A stretch of DNA of 32,797 nucleotides from Selenomonadaceae bacterium (GCA_017476425.1 JAFUZV010000040.1:1-32797); one strand, 5' to 3'. Numbered from the stretch's first letter, positions 23,844-31,562 are shown. A program made the numbers and translations. Notes: generated by a model not told the origin, from the letters alone.

Positions 23844-24452
23844 TTTAATCCCTCCAAATTCATCATTTTTGATGTAATCTGTACGATTAGCAAGAATTGA
23901 ATAATTCATTTCGTTAGGATTAGCGCAGAAAAAATCCTGCATCAATTTTCCAAGTGCAGTATCATCTCTATTTTTGCCGTTGACGTAGATTATATAACTT
24001 CCATCATTAAACGCTTTGCCTGTCTCTTCAACAACTCGCTTAATATGATACAGCGGCTTATTTTCACCAATAACATCATTTTCAGTTATAAAAATAACGT
24101 AGCTTTCAGGCAATTTATCATAATCGACACCGGCTCTAAGTTCCTTTGAATCAAGCATACTTGCATTGTACCTTGCACGGCGTGGAATTGCACCTTCATC
24201 ACTTCGTTGAACTTCAATGTCATAAATTTTACCATTAGAAGTTGCAAAGACATCGAATCTGACACTGTGATATTTGAAGTTCGCAATATTTCTTTGTGTT
24301 GAGACTTCAATAACTTTTAAATCTGCGTCGTCAAGAATAATTTGCAGGATCAATTCAATACACTCCGGCGCACCATCCATACAAATATTAAAAAATATAT
24401 CGTCCATAAGACATAACTGTTGAATTTGTTCATTAAATTTTTGTTCGTTCAT
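23610..24452 (-). CDS. Rpn family PD-(D/E)XK nuclease / transposase-like protein (copy 2)
   Basis: The 280-residue paralogue of the gene at 4145 has the same catalytic layout: Asp67, Glu80 and Gln82 in SVRFDVFATSNGKIYDIEVQ, then IPRRARYNASMLDS and YVIFITENDV. The C-terminal part differs: after codon 204 it has a Gly-Glu-Lys-Arg repeat array (RGEERGEKRGEKRGEKRGE) before the final helical domain (NQPIEMISKFTKLTVDKIK). The internal ATG at codon 204 has a perfect ribosome binding site (see 23610-23843). The ribosome binding site of the full gene is weak. It lies between asd and a decayed gene. Rpn proteins act in recombination or phage defence. Confidence 0.88.
   Translation of the reverse strand: MNEQKFNEQIQQLCLMDDIFFNICMDGAPECIELILQIILDDADLKVIEVSTQRNIANFKYHSVRFDVFATSNGKIYDIEVQRSDEGAIPRRARYNASMLDSKELRAGVDYDKLPESYVIFITENDVIGENKPLYHIKRVVEETGKAFNDGSYIIYVNGKNRDDTALGKLMQDFFCANPNEMNYSILANRTDYIKNDEFGGIKMSPILKEWLDDSEKRGEERGEKRGEKRGEKRGELKAKTEIIIEMLKANQPIEMISKFTKLTVDKIKDIAKQNDIAVE
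23746..23809. repeat. 12-bp tandem repeat in Rpn copy 2
   Basis: About five copies of a 12-base unit (CACCACGTTTTT on the plus strand) encode the Arg-Gly-Glu-Lys/Glu array. One unit adds four residues without changing the frame, so length can vary between strains. Confidence 0.85.
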
Positions 24453-24475
24453 TTCTAATCATCATTTCTATCAAT

Positions 24476-25058
24476 TTAAAAAATTTTCGCCGCCTCTGAA
24501 ATATTTTCATCAAACAAAGGCTGATAATCTTCAATCGCTTTAGTATCGCTGCCTTCACGAAATACGCATTTAACATTCTCACGAAAAAAATTCTCTAAAA
24601 AATTTTCTTCAAAATAATTTGTTAGTGCATACTCTGACTTTCGACGTTTAATATTTTTTCAAGCCTTGCCACCAACGTACAATCTAAAACTTTCCTCAGC
24701 TTTAAACTTGCCGGCTTTACCGCCATAAATTAAGAAAATCATTTTCGATTCATCAGAAATTATATTGTGAATCATTAAGTGTCAAATTTTCATAACCGCT
24801 TGAATGGAGATCAAGATATTTTTTGTGAATTTTGATTTTGGAAATTTTTCCGCCGTCAATAATAAATTTCCCTAAACTTGCGCCTTCAACGTATAAATTA
24901 AAATATCCATTGCGAATGCCAAGCCGTATATCAGTTTGAGGATTTTTTAACTCAGACAAAATATCTTTCAAAAATCCTTCTTGAGAATCAGCTGATCTGA
25001 TCGCGTCAATTTGAAATTCGTTTAATCCTCTGCCAACTTCTTCAAAATATTTTTTCAT
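24476..25058 (-). pseudogene. Unknown gene broken by a frameshift and a stop
   Basis: The first part (25058-24753, 101 residues, MKKYFEEVGRGLNEFQIDAI) runs through IRLGIRNGYFNLYVEGASLG to a TGA at 24755-24753. One frame over, from just after it, DESKMIFLIYGGKAGKFKAE continues to FRLYVGGKA, a TGA at 24661-24659, and then KNIKRRKSEYALTNYFEENF to the end at 24478-24476. The parts follow without loss, so this was probably a single gene of about 190 codons. I do not recognise the family. Selenocysteine at the second TGA is unlikely given the frameshift. Confidence 0.65.
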
Positions 25059-25112
25059 TCATAAATACCTTTTTGAGCTGATTTACATATCAAAATTAAT
25101 ATTTTCTTCAAC

Positions 25113-25190
25113 TCTTTAATAATTGGTAATTGATAATGGGCAATTGGTAATTAAGAATTAAGAATTTACCCATTGCACATTGCCCATTAT
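25113..25190. repeat. ATTGCCCATT-type repeat with a long inverted repeat
   Basis: ATAATGGGCAAT (25133-25144) and ATTGCCCATTAT (25179-25190) are perfect 12-bp inverted copies around 34 bases rich in TTAAGAATT units. It lies just past the acyl-CoA synthetase stop. Related ATTGCCCATT, ATTGCACATT units occur at about 26993-27020. Confidence 0.75.
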
Positions 25191-25193
25191 TCA

Positions 25194-26834
25194 TTATTTT
25201 TTCGTCACTTGATCTCTAACAAGTTTATCAGCACCGTAACGCTTACGAAGTGCAGGCTTTTCGATCTTACCGGTTGCATTGCGTGGAATATCAGCAAAAA
25301 TAATTTTCTTCGGACGCTTATAACGCGGCAAATCAAGACAGAATTTATTGATCTCATCTTCAGTGCATTTCATTCCTTCTTTGATCTCAATGATCGCCGC
25401 TGCGATCTCACCAAGACGACGATCAGATAAACCGATCACTGCAACATCTTTGATCTTGTCAAATTTATGTAAAAAGTCTTCAATCTGTACAGGATAAATA
25501 TTTTCGCCGCCGCTGACAATAACATCTTTCTTTCGATCGACAAGGAAAATAAATCCGTCTTCATCTTGCATTGCCATATCACCGGTTAAAAGCCAGTCAC
25601 CTTTTAAAACTTCAGCGGTTGCTTTCGGATCATTATAATAGCAAGTCATAACGCCGGGACCTTTAACACAAAGTTCACCAACTTCGCCGCGTTTAACTTC
25701 TGCAAAATTTTCATCAACGATCTTGCATTGCCAACGATAACCGGGCACACCGATCGCACCAACTTTATCAATATTTTCAAGTCCAAGATGAACGCAGCCC
25801 GGACCGGTTGACTCACTAAGACCATAATTAGTATCGTAGTCGTGATGAGGAAAATATTTTTTCCAATGCTGAATTAATGACGGCGGAACCGGCTGTGCTC
25901 CAATGTGCATAAGCCGCCATTGATCAAGATCGTAATCAGACAATTTCAAAGCTCCGCTGTCAAGTGCATCTAAAATATCTTGCGCCCAAGGAACAAGTAA
26001 CCAAACGATTGTACATTTTTCTTTTGATACAGCGTCAAGAATTACTTCAGGCTTTGCACCTTTTAATAAAACTGCTTTACTTCCTGCGACAAGTGATCCC
26101 ATCCAATGAAATTTTGCGCCGGTATGATAAAGCGGTGGAATACACAAGAAAACATCATTGCGATCGGTTTTGTGATGCTTTTGTTCCATCTGTGCCGCTT
26201 GAGTTAATGATTGATGTTTATGTAAGATCGCTTTTGGAAATCCTGTCGTGCCTGACGAAAAATAAATTGCTCCAAAATCTTCATCAGTGATCGGATCAAC
26301 GTTCGGTTTAGTGCTGGAACAATTCGCCGCAAGTAAATGATAACTCTCTGCAAAACTCGGACAATTATCACCAACGTAAATTAACAAACGGCCTTGACTT
26401 AAACGTTCAGCATTTGCCTCAAGACGACCGATAAATTCACTGCCGAAAATTATCACGTCGACTTCTGCAAGTTCAGCACAATAAAGAATTTCATTTGCAT
26501 CATAACGGAAATTGAAAGGTACAGCGATCGCACCGGTTTTCAAAATTCCAAAATAGATCGGCAGCCATTCAAGGCAGTTGTACATAATAATTGCAACTTT
26601 ATCACCTTTTTTAATTCCACGTTCGATCAAAAAATTTGCGCAGCGATTAGCCTTTTCATTAAAGACTGACCAAGTGATCTCACGGCGGTAAGGTTCAAAG
26701 CGATTCGATTCAATCAAGCTAAATTCTTTCCAACTCATTCTGCGATCGTCCGGCTCCGTTGGATTCAATTCGACAAGTGCAACTTCATCACCATAAAGTT
26801 CAGCGTTTCTTTCAAGATATTCCATAACTGGCAT
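25194..26834 (-). CDS. Acyl-CoA synthetase (AMP-dependent ligase)
   Basis: The 546-residue adenylating enzyme activates a carboxylic acid with ATP and CoA. All core motifs are present: the P-loop IYFSSGTTGFPKAI, NYGLSESTGPG, LLTGDMAMQDEDGFIFLVDRK with hinge-region VIVSGGENIYPVQIE, and the C-terminal PRNATGKIEK with its catalytic lysine. The best resemblance is to medium or long chain fatty acid CoA ligases, but residues lining the acyl pocket cannot fix the substrate. ATG 26834 follows GGGGATTTAATTTT. It is a single gene with repeat arrays on both sides. Confidence 0.88.
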   Translation of the reverse strand: MPVMEYLERNAELYGDEVALVELNPTEPDDRRMSWKEFSLIESNRFEPYRREITWSVFNEKANRCANFLIERGIKKGDKVAIIMYNCLEWLPIYFGILKTGAIAVPFNFRYDANEILYCAELAEVDVIIFGSEFIGRLEANAERLSQGRLLIYVGDNCPSFAESYHLLAANCSSTKPNVDPITDEDFGAIYFSSGTTGFPKAILHKHQSLTQAAQMEQKHHKTDRNDVFLCIPPLYHTGAKFHWMGSLVAGSKAVLLKGAKPEVILDAVSKEKCTIVWLLVPWAQDILDALDSGALKLSDYDLDQWRLMHIGAQPVPPSLIQHWKKYFPHHDYDTNYGLSESTGPGCVHLGLENIDKVGAIGVPGYRWQCKIVDENFAEVKRGEVGELCVKGPGVMTCYYNDPKATAEVLKGDWLLTGDMAMQDEDGFIFLVDRKKDVIVSGGENIYPVQIEDFLHKFDKIKDVAVIGLSDRRLGEIAAAIIEIKEGMKCTEDEINKFCLDLPRYKRPKKIIFADIPRNATGKIEKPALRKRYGADKLVRDQVTKK

Positions 26835-26903
26835 AAAATTAAATCCCCAATCTTAAAAATTTTTTACGTTTCATATTATAACAAAAAAATTACAATGATC
26901 AAT

Positions 26904-27025
26904 TACTCATTCTTAATTCCTAATTATCAAAGGCTAAGGGCGAAATGCTTAGGGCTAAATTTCAGCCTTCGGCTCTCAGCCCTCAGCCCTAAATTGCCCA
27001 TTAAACATTGCACATTGCCTATTAA
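26904..27025. repeat. Composite dispersed repeat array between acyl-CoA synthetase and aroQ
   Basis: Three repeat families lie side by side: ATTCTTAATTCCTAATT (from 26908), a GC-richer heptamer set (TTAGGGCT at 26949-26956 inverted to AGCCCTAA at 26985-26992, with AGCC/GGCT inside), and ATTGCCCATT/ATTGCACATT (26993-27020). The middle array can fold into a hairpin. Confidence 0.75.
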
Positions 27026-27037
27026 TTATGTTATAAT
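27008..27037 (+). promoter_or_regulatory. aroQ promoter
   Basis: TTGCAC (27008-27013), an 18-bp spacer and an extended -10 TG-T-TATAAT (27029-27037). The -35 lies in the ATTGCACATT repeat, so the repeat array supplies part of the promoter. Confidence 0.55.
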
Positions 27038-27083
27038 TCGCTGAAAAAATTTTTGCGATCAATTCGCAGTAAAGGTGATAATT

Positions 27084-27542
27084 TTGGAAGGAACAAAAAA
27101 AATTTTAGTTATCAACGGTCCGAATTTAAATCTTCTCGGAACTCGTGAGCCGGAAATTTACGGATCAACAACGCTTGCTGATATTAATGATCTGCTTAGA
27201 AATCGTGCTGAAAAGCTCGGCGTTGAGATCAATTTTTTTCAATCGAACATTGAAGGTGAAATTGTAACTCAAATTCAAAAAGCTCGCGGCGTTTACAATT
27301 TCATTTTACTAAATGCCGCCGCCTTCACTCATTATTCTATTGCAATTCGTGATGCGATCTCCGCTGTTAATGTGCCTGTGATTGAAATTCATCTTTCAAA
27401 TATTCACGCTCGTGAAGAGTTCAGACATCATTCTGTAATTGCGCCGGTAGTTATGGGACAAATTTGCGGCTTCGGCGTTGAAAGTTACATTGCGGCGTTA
27501 GATATTGCAGTAATTAAAATCAGAAGAGGCAGCAAAAAATGA
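27084..27542 (+). CDS. aroQ: 3-dehydroquinate dehydratase, type II
   Basis: The 152-residue type II enzyme performs the third shikimate-pathway step. The signature ILVINGPNLNLLGTREPEIY is followed by the catalytic Tyr26. The NAAAFTHYSIAIRDA segment (family NPGAYTH) and the catalytic His in EIHLSNIHAREEFR are visible. TTG 27084 is the start, six bases after AGGTGA; the GTG at 27075 lies within that site. Its stop overlaps the pepP start (ATGA). Confidence 0.94.
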   Translation: MEGTKKILVINGPNLNLLGTREPEIYGSTTLADINDLLRNRAEKLGVEINFFQSNIEGEIVTQIQKARGVYNFILLNAAAFTHYSIAIRDAISAVNVPVIEIHLSNIHAREEFRHHSVIAPVVMGQICGFGVESYIAALDIAVIKIRRGSKK

Positions 27543-28612
27543 TCACATATCGACTTTCAAATTTAAGAAAATTTCTTGACGATAAAAAAGTCAATGCTGT
27601 GATCATTAATAAACTTGCTAACGTCCATTATTTCAGCGGCTTCACAGGTGACAGCAGTGCATTGATTATCACGCACAAGCGAAATATTTTAGTAACTGAC
27701 GGACGATATATCGAACAGGCGGAAAGTGAATCACCGAAATTTGAAATTATCGAACAGACTGACGGCTTATGGAAAAAAGTTTCTGAAGTTTTAGCGGAAA
27801 TTTCTTTGATCAGTGTCGGCTTTGAAGGCAATTATTTAACTGTCAGTGAGTTTAATAAACTGCACGAGTTATCGCCGAAATTAAAATTGACTTCGATCAA
27901 TTTAGATGAACTCAGACAAATTAAAGACGAAACTGAAATTGCAAAGATTGAAAAGGCTTGTGAGATCGCTGACAAGTCATTTGAAGAAATTTTGAAATTC
28001 ATTCGTCCGGGCATTCGTGAAATTGATATTGCGGCTCATCTGGAACATTTTATGCGTAAACTCGGATCGAAGAAGCCGGCTTTTGATACGATCGTTGCAA
28101 GCGGACTTCGATCAACTCTGCCTCACGGTATCGCAACAGAAAAGATCATCAAGCCCGGCGAATTTGTTACAATGGATTTCGGAGCGATCTACAAAAATTA
28201 TAATTCTGATATTACACGAACAATTTTTGTCGGTCGTGCTAATGAAATGCAGAAGAAACTTTATAATTCAGTGCTTAATGCGCAGCTTCACGGCTTAAAG
28301 ATCATTAAGCCCGGAATTTCCGGCAAGACTGCTGATGCTGAAGTTCGTGCGGAACTTGAGAAAGACGGCTTTGAAAAATATTTTATTCACGGCTTAGGTC
28401 ACGGCGTTGGGATTGAAATTCACGAAGAGCCGAGATTATCGAAAAAAAGTACTTGCGAAGAACTCAAGGCAAATATGATCGTTACTGATGAGCCCGGCGT
28501 TTACATTCCGAATTTTGGCGGCGTGAGAATCGAAGATACAATTTTGATCACTGATAACGGTGCAAAACCTTTGACGAAAAGTCCTAAAAATTTTATTGAG
28601 ATCAACGTATAA
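27539..28612 (+). CDS. pepP: Xaa-Pro aminopeptidase (M24B family)
   Basis: The 357-residue metallopeptidase releases N-terminal residues next to proline. The five metal ligands fit: Asp213 and Asp224 in TMDFGAIYKNYNSDITRT, His288 in HGLGHGVG, Glu318 in TDEPGVYI and Glu332 in VRIEDTI. The N-terminal creatinase-like domain begins near residue 1 (LRKFLDDKKVNAVIINKLAN). It is translationally coupled to aroQ by a 4-base overlap, an order (aroQ-pepP, often followed by efp) seen in many Firmicutes. efp is missing here, and a terminator and pncB follow. Confidence 0.93.
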   Translation: MITYRLSNLRKFLDDKKVNAVIINKLANVHYFSGFTGDSSALIITHKRNILVTDGRYIEQAESESPKFEIIEQTDGLWKKVSEVLAEISLISVGFEGNYLTVSEFNKLHELSPKLKLTSINLDELRQIKDETEIAKIEKACEIADKSFEEILKFIRPGIREIDIAAHLEHFMRKLGSKKPAFDTIVASGLRSTLPHGIATEKIIKPGEFVTMDFGAIYKNYNSDITRTIFVGRANEMQKKLYNSVLNAQLHGLKIIKPGISGKTADAEVRAELEKDGFEKYFIHGLGHGVGIEIHEEPRLSKKSTCEELKANMIVTDEPGVYIPNFGGVRIEDTILITDNGAKPLTKSPKNFIEINV

Positions 28613-28631
28613 AATTTTTCAGAAAATTTCA

Positions 28632-28660
28632 TAGACATTTAAAATCATTTATGCTATTCT
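28632..28660 (+). promoter_or_regulatory. Possible pncB promoter
   Basis: TAGACA (28632-28637), a 17-bp spacer and TATTCT (28655-28660) with TG one base before the -10. Transcription would begin inside the loop of the hairpin at 28656-28688. Confidence 0.4.
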
Positions 28661-28695
28661 TCGCAGTGATAATAAATTTGCGAAGAATTTTTTTT
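28656..28695 (+). terminator. Terminator after pepP
   Basis: ATTCTTCGCA (28656-28665) and TGCGAAGAAT (28679-28688) pair perfectly and are followed by a run of T residues. Confidence 0.88.
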
Positions 28696-28718
28696 ACGAT
28701 TATATCGGAGGGCAAATT

Positions 28719-30176
28719 ATGACTCAATTTGATAAACGCAATATTAGTATGGTGATGGATCTTTATGAAATGACGATGGCGAACGGCTATTTTAAAAATG
28801 GCAGTACAAATTCAAGAGCCGCTTTTGATGTCTTCTATCGTCGAAATCCTGATCAAGGCGGCTTTGCGATCTTTGCCGGGCTTGAACAGATCATTGAATA
28901 CGTCGAGAATATGAATTTTTCTGATGATGACATTGATTATTTTCGCAGTCAAAAAATTTTTGCTGATGATTTTCTTGACTACTTGAAAAATTTTCATTTT
29001 CACGGCGATATTTATTCATTTCCTGAAGGCACGATTATGTATCCTAATGAGCCGTTTATGACGATCGTTGCTGATCTGATCGATGCACAGCTGATTGAAA
29101 CGGCGATACTTTGTCAAGTTAATCATCAATCATTGATCGCTACGAAGGCAAGAAGAATTGTCCGGGCGGCTGAAGGCAGATTAGTTTCTGATTTTGGTGC
29201 TCGTCGTGCACATAATATGGACGCGGCAACTTTCGGAGCTAGAGCGGCTTATATCGGCGGCGTTAATGGAACTGCAACTGTTTCAGCCGGTCACCTATTC
29301 AATATTCCTGTTAATGGAACAATGGCACATTCGTGGGTTATGTTCTTCGGCAGTGAGTTCGAGGCTTTCAAAAAGTATGCTGAATGTTATCCTGATTCAA
29401 CGGTTCTGCTTGTTGATACTTATGATGTAATTCATTCCGGCATTCCGAATGCGATCAAAGTTGCTAAAGAAGTTTTAGAGCCGATGGGTAAACGATTGAA
29501 AGGTATTAGAATCGACAGCGGCGATCTTGCTTACTTGTCGAAAAAAATTCGTAAGATGTTAGACGATGCCGGTTTAAACGATTGTAAGATTGTTGTATCA
29601 AACAGCCTTGATGAGTTCACGATAACTTCTCTGTTGAGTCAAGGCGCAGCGATCGACAGCTTTGGAGTTGGTGAGAGATTGATTACTGCAAAGTCGGAGC
29701 CGGTTTTCGGTGCAGTTTATAAAATTGCCGCTGTCCAACAAAATGATCTCTGGTCTCCACGAATTAAAGTTTCTGAGAACGTCGAAAAGATAACTAATCC
29801 GGGATTGAAAGATGTTTACAGAGTTTATAATTCTGACGGTCAAGCCGTCGCTGATATGATCGCTCTTCACGGTGAATCAGTCGATATGTCGCAGCCGTTT
29901 AGATATGTTGATCCGATCAAGCCGTGGAAGAATCGATCGTTTACTAACTGCACGGCTAAAAATCTTTGTCAGCTTTATGTTAAAGACGGTAAACGAACTC
30001 AAGCATTGCCGACGCTGAATGAGATTCGTGATTATGTTAAGGATCAACTCGCTAATGAAGTATGGCAAGAGGAACAGCGTTTTGAAAATCCTCATCATCA
30101 TTATCTTGATATGACTCCGGACTATTACGAAATGAAAATGAGTTTACTTTATGAAACGCGTAAGCAAACGAATTAA
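28719..30176 (+). CDS. pncB: Nicotinate phosphoribosyltransferase
   Basis: The 485-residue enzyme makes nicotinate mononucleotide from nicotinate and PRPP (NAD salvage). Family features are DLYEMTMANGYFKNGS at the N-terminus, SDFGARRAHNMDAA, the phosphorylated active-site His204 in NGTMAHSWVMFF, GIRIDSGDLAYLSKKIR and DSFGVGERLITA. GGAGGG precedes ATG 28719. The length is typical for the long Firmicute type. It has its own terminator and probably its own promoter. Confidence 0.95.
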   Translation: MTQFDKRNISMVMDLYEMTMANGYFKNGSTNSRAAFDVFYRRNPDQGGFAIFAGLEQIIEYVENMNFSDDDIDYFRSQKIFADDFLDYLKNFHFHGDIYSFPEGTIMYPNEPFMTIVADLIDAQLIETAILCQVNHQSLIATKARRIVRAAEGRLVSDFGARRAHNMDAATFGARAAYIGGVNGTATVSAGHLFNIPVNGTMAHSWVMFFGSEFEAFKKYAECYPDSTVLLVDTYDVIHSGIPNAIKVAKEVLEPMGKRLKGIRIDSGDLAYLSKKIRKMLDDAGLNDCKIVVSNSLDEFTITSLLSQGAAIDSFGVGERLITAKSEPVFGAVYKIAAVQQNDLWSPRIKVSENVEKITNPGLKDVYRVYNSDGQAVADMIALHGESVDMSQPFRYVDPIKPWKNRSFTNCTAKNLCQLYVKDGKRTQALPTLNEIRDYVKDQLANEVWQEEQRFENPHHHYLDMTPDYYEMKMSLLYETRKQTN

Positions 30177-30202
30177 ATGATTTAAAATTGTGAACTTGAA
30201 TG

Positions 30203-30231
30203 ATCTGCCTTAAATGACAGATTTTTTTTTG
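30203..30231 (+). terminator. Terminator after pncB
   Basis: ATCTG (30203-30207) pairs with CAGAT (30218-30222), followed by nine T residues. The stem is short. Confidence 0.65.
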
Positions 30232-30282
30232 CAGGAAAATTTTTAATTTATCATATTACAACAATATTATGGGGGTGTTCTA

Positions 30283-30345
30283 ATGGAACAGATGAACCTT
30301 TTTAATTATGACGATAGCCCTAAATCATTTAGGGACTGTTGGTAA
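30283..30345 (+). pseudogene. Gene start truncated by the IS5-like insertion
   Basis: After a GGGGGTG site, ATG 30283 reads MEQMNLFNYDDSPKSF and is cut by the insertion at 30332, ending in a stop supplied by the element. Past the element, a frame reads NKREYPRIYSWDETPKILLT (from about 30772) and then stops; it may be the continuation of the same lost gene. A perfect CCCTAAA/TTTAGGG hairpin (30318-30334) straddles the insertion point. The original protein is not recognisable. Confidence 0.45.
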
Positions 30346-30769
30346 ACTCATTTTAATTTAATTCTGATTGCAACATTCACTATAATCCAAAAACAATAAT
30401 TTATCAAATCTCATCGTAATGTGACGATTATTCTTTATCTTATTGAAATATCTCTCAACTATATTTCTCTGCTTGTATATTTCTTTATCAAATTGAACCT
30501 TGCAATAAGTTGAGTCTATTTCAATAAGGACTGATTTACCAGAGTTTAATTCTTTAAGTATGTTGATAAAAATATCTTGTTCGATCCATTGTCGGCATTT
30601 GTGATAAATACTATTCCAATTAACATAAGTTCTCAATATCCAAAAGATGGCGTTATTATCAAGTGGTGGTCTGCCTGTATTTTTGGCTTTTAAATGTTTG
30701 TCAAATTGTTCGGTTGTCAAATTAAAGAGATCAACTCTTGTTTTATTTTTATAGTTTACCAATACGCTC
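30332..30769 (-). mobile_element. Internally deleted IS5-like element, 438 bp
   Basis: The ends are GGGACTGTTGGTAAACT (30332-30348) and, inverted, GAGCGTATTGGTAAACT (30769-30753), sharing a perfect TTGGTAAACT. A TA dinucleotide flanks both sides (30330-30331 and 30770-30771), as expected of a TA target duplication. The single gene between is a shortened transposase. The element is about half the size of a full IS5-type element and is probably non-autonomous. Confidence 0.7.
30358..30762 (-). CDS. IS5-like transposase fusion with the catalytic middle deleted
   Basis: The 134-residue frame starts at TTG inside the terminal repeat. The first 90 residues match the N-terminal part of IS5-type transposases (LTTEQFDKHLK, the GRPPLDNNAIFWILRTYVNW region, then SIYHKCRQWIEQDIF) to the first catalytic Asp in LIEIDSTYCK. 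It then jumps to the C-terminal part (YKQRNIVERYFNKIKNNRHI and RFDKLLFLDY) with the catalytic Glu. The segment that normally holds the second Asp is missing, so activity is not expected. The frame stays open across the deletion. Confidence 0.72.
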   Translation of the reverse strand: MVNYKNKTRVDLFNLTTEQFDKHLKAKNTGRPPLDNNAIFWILRTYVNWNSIYHKCRQWIEQDIFINILKELNSGKSVLIEIDSTYCKVQFDKEIYKQRNIVERYFNKIKNNRHITMRFDKLLFLDYSECCNQN

Positions 30770-30771
30770 TA

Positions 30772-30825
30772 AACAAGCGTGAATACCCGCGAATTTATTC
30801 TTGGGATGAAACGCCCAAAATTTTA
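30772..30825. other. Flank remnant between IS5-like element and RNA candidate
   Basis: A short open frame (NKREYPRIYSWDETPK) and a small TTGGG/CCCAA hairpin (30801-30818) are all that can be seen; the gene they come from is lost. Confidence 0.3.
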
Positions 30826-30854
30826 TTGACATAGTCCATAAATTTCAATAAAAT
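30826..30854 (+). promoter_or_regulatory. Near-consensus promoter for an RNA candidate
   Basis: TTGACA (30826-30831), exactly 17 bp, TAAAAT (30849-30854). It is the best sigma-70-type promoter I see in the window, yet no open frame follows on this strand. Confidence 0.7.
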
Positions 30855-30860
30855 AAATTT

Positions 30861-31070
30861 ACTCAAACGGTTAGCCTTCCGTACAAAAAGTATAAACAAT
30901 CACAGTTTGAAAGAGAACCGTTTTGGAGCAAGCACTCGCCCCTTGCCGCAGCGTAGCACTTAGCGATTTAAATCGCCGGACTAAGTGAACTGTGACGGGT
31001 ATAAAAGAAGATACGAAAGTCGATAGTAAAAGATGGTGGGGAGACCTGTGGAAAGACCAGCTATAAAAAG
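30861..31070 (+). ncRNA. Candidate structured RNA of unknown family
   Basis: Downstream of the strong promoter the sequence is GC-richer than its surroundings and full of nested complementarity. AAACGGTT (30865-30872) pairs with AACCGTTT (30916-30923). CACAGTT (30901-30907) pairs with AACTGTG (30988-30994), which would cross the first stem as a pseudoknot. CACTTAG (30958-30964 region) pairs with CTAAGTG around a GCGAT/ATCGC inner stem, and GCAAG pairs with CTTGC. No plus-strand frame is convincing; the minus-strand 67-residue frame is of random composition. It matches no RNA I recognise (not RNase P, tmRNA, 6S or SRP). The 3-prime end is uncertain because no terminator is visible. Confidence 0.42.
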
Positions 31071-31328
31071 TCAAGTTAAATTGTAAGGTTTATTATCGCG
31101 AAGAACAGCAAAAATGTCAGATGCCATATCGATAACGTAATAAAGAGGAAGCCAATAATGTCCTGTCGCCTCCATTGCAAATTCTACAGGCTCATTTAAC
31201 TTTCTTACAGCATCCATAAATTTGCAATAACCGGAGTGCGAATTTTGAAACTTAATTTGCTTAACGATAACTTTGCCTTTCTCGTCAATAACGGCGGCTT
31301 CGTGAAATCTCCTGGCTATATCTTTTTA
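31071..31328 (-). pseudogene. IS110 family transposase, N-terminal fragment
   Basis: Minus-strand reading gives DIARRFHEAAVIDEKGKVIV, then FMDAVRKLNEPVEFAMEATG followed by HYWLPLYYVIDMASDIF, ending at a TGA (31073-31071). This is the start of the RuvC-like DEDD domain of IS110 transposases, including the second catalytic acid in MEATGHYW. About 300 C-terminal residues are missing, and the start codon has been lost: GGAGGGTTAAAAA is followed at once by the Asp-Ile-Ala codons, as if a few codons (Met to Gly-Ile) were deleted. Confidence 0.75.
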
Positions 31329-31335
31329 ACCCTCC

Positions 31336-31493
31336 ATTTGGACAATATATCTGATGATTTGCGGGTCAAAACCTACTTCGAGATGAAAAGACGGTACTTT
31401 ATCCGGCTCATAATTGAAAAACCATAGGTCAGAGTCTTCACACTTAGCAAAGTGGACAGCATCACAAGGTGGTTGATAGAAGAATTTCTGTCC
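31336..31493 (-). ncRNA. Possible bridge-RNA leader of the IS110 remnant
   Basis: On the minus strand an extended -10 (TG-A-TATAAT, 31508-31500) precedes about 160 bases upstream of the IS110 fragment. Read on the plus strand, the stems are GGACAG (31454-31459) with CTGTCC (31488-31493), CACTT/AAGTG (31441-31454), and AAAGAC (31387-31392) with GTCTTC (31434-31439) enclosing a large internal loop. IS110-group elements encode a bridge RNA in the left end, upstream of the recombinase, with such looped stems. The same stretch also holds a 59-codon open frame (about 31505-31326, ending IIRYIVQMEG), so a coding remnant is the alternative. Confidence 0.35.
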
Positions 31494-31562
31494 TTTGGGA
31501 TTATATCAAATTCTTATTGTTTCTAATATCTATTTTATTTTATTATAGTAGGTGGTGATTAA

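Noticed and set aside
24659-24661. Selenocysteine codon in the unknown gene
   Set aside because: No SECIS-like hairpin is seen after the TGA, and the gene already has a frameshift upstream, so decay is simpler.
30871-31074. 67-codon minus-strand frame overlapping the RNA candidate
   Set aside because: No RBS, composition unlike a real protein (Ser/His/Phe runs), and the region shows RNA-like complementarity.
31236-31427. 63-codon plus-strand frame
   Set aside because: Antisense to the recognisable IS110 transposase fragment, with no RBS.
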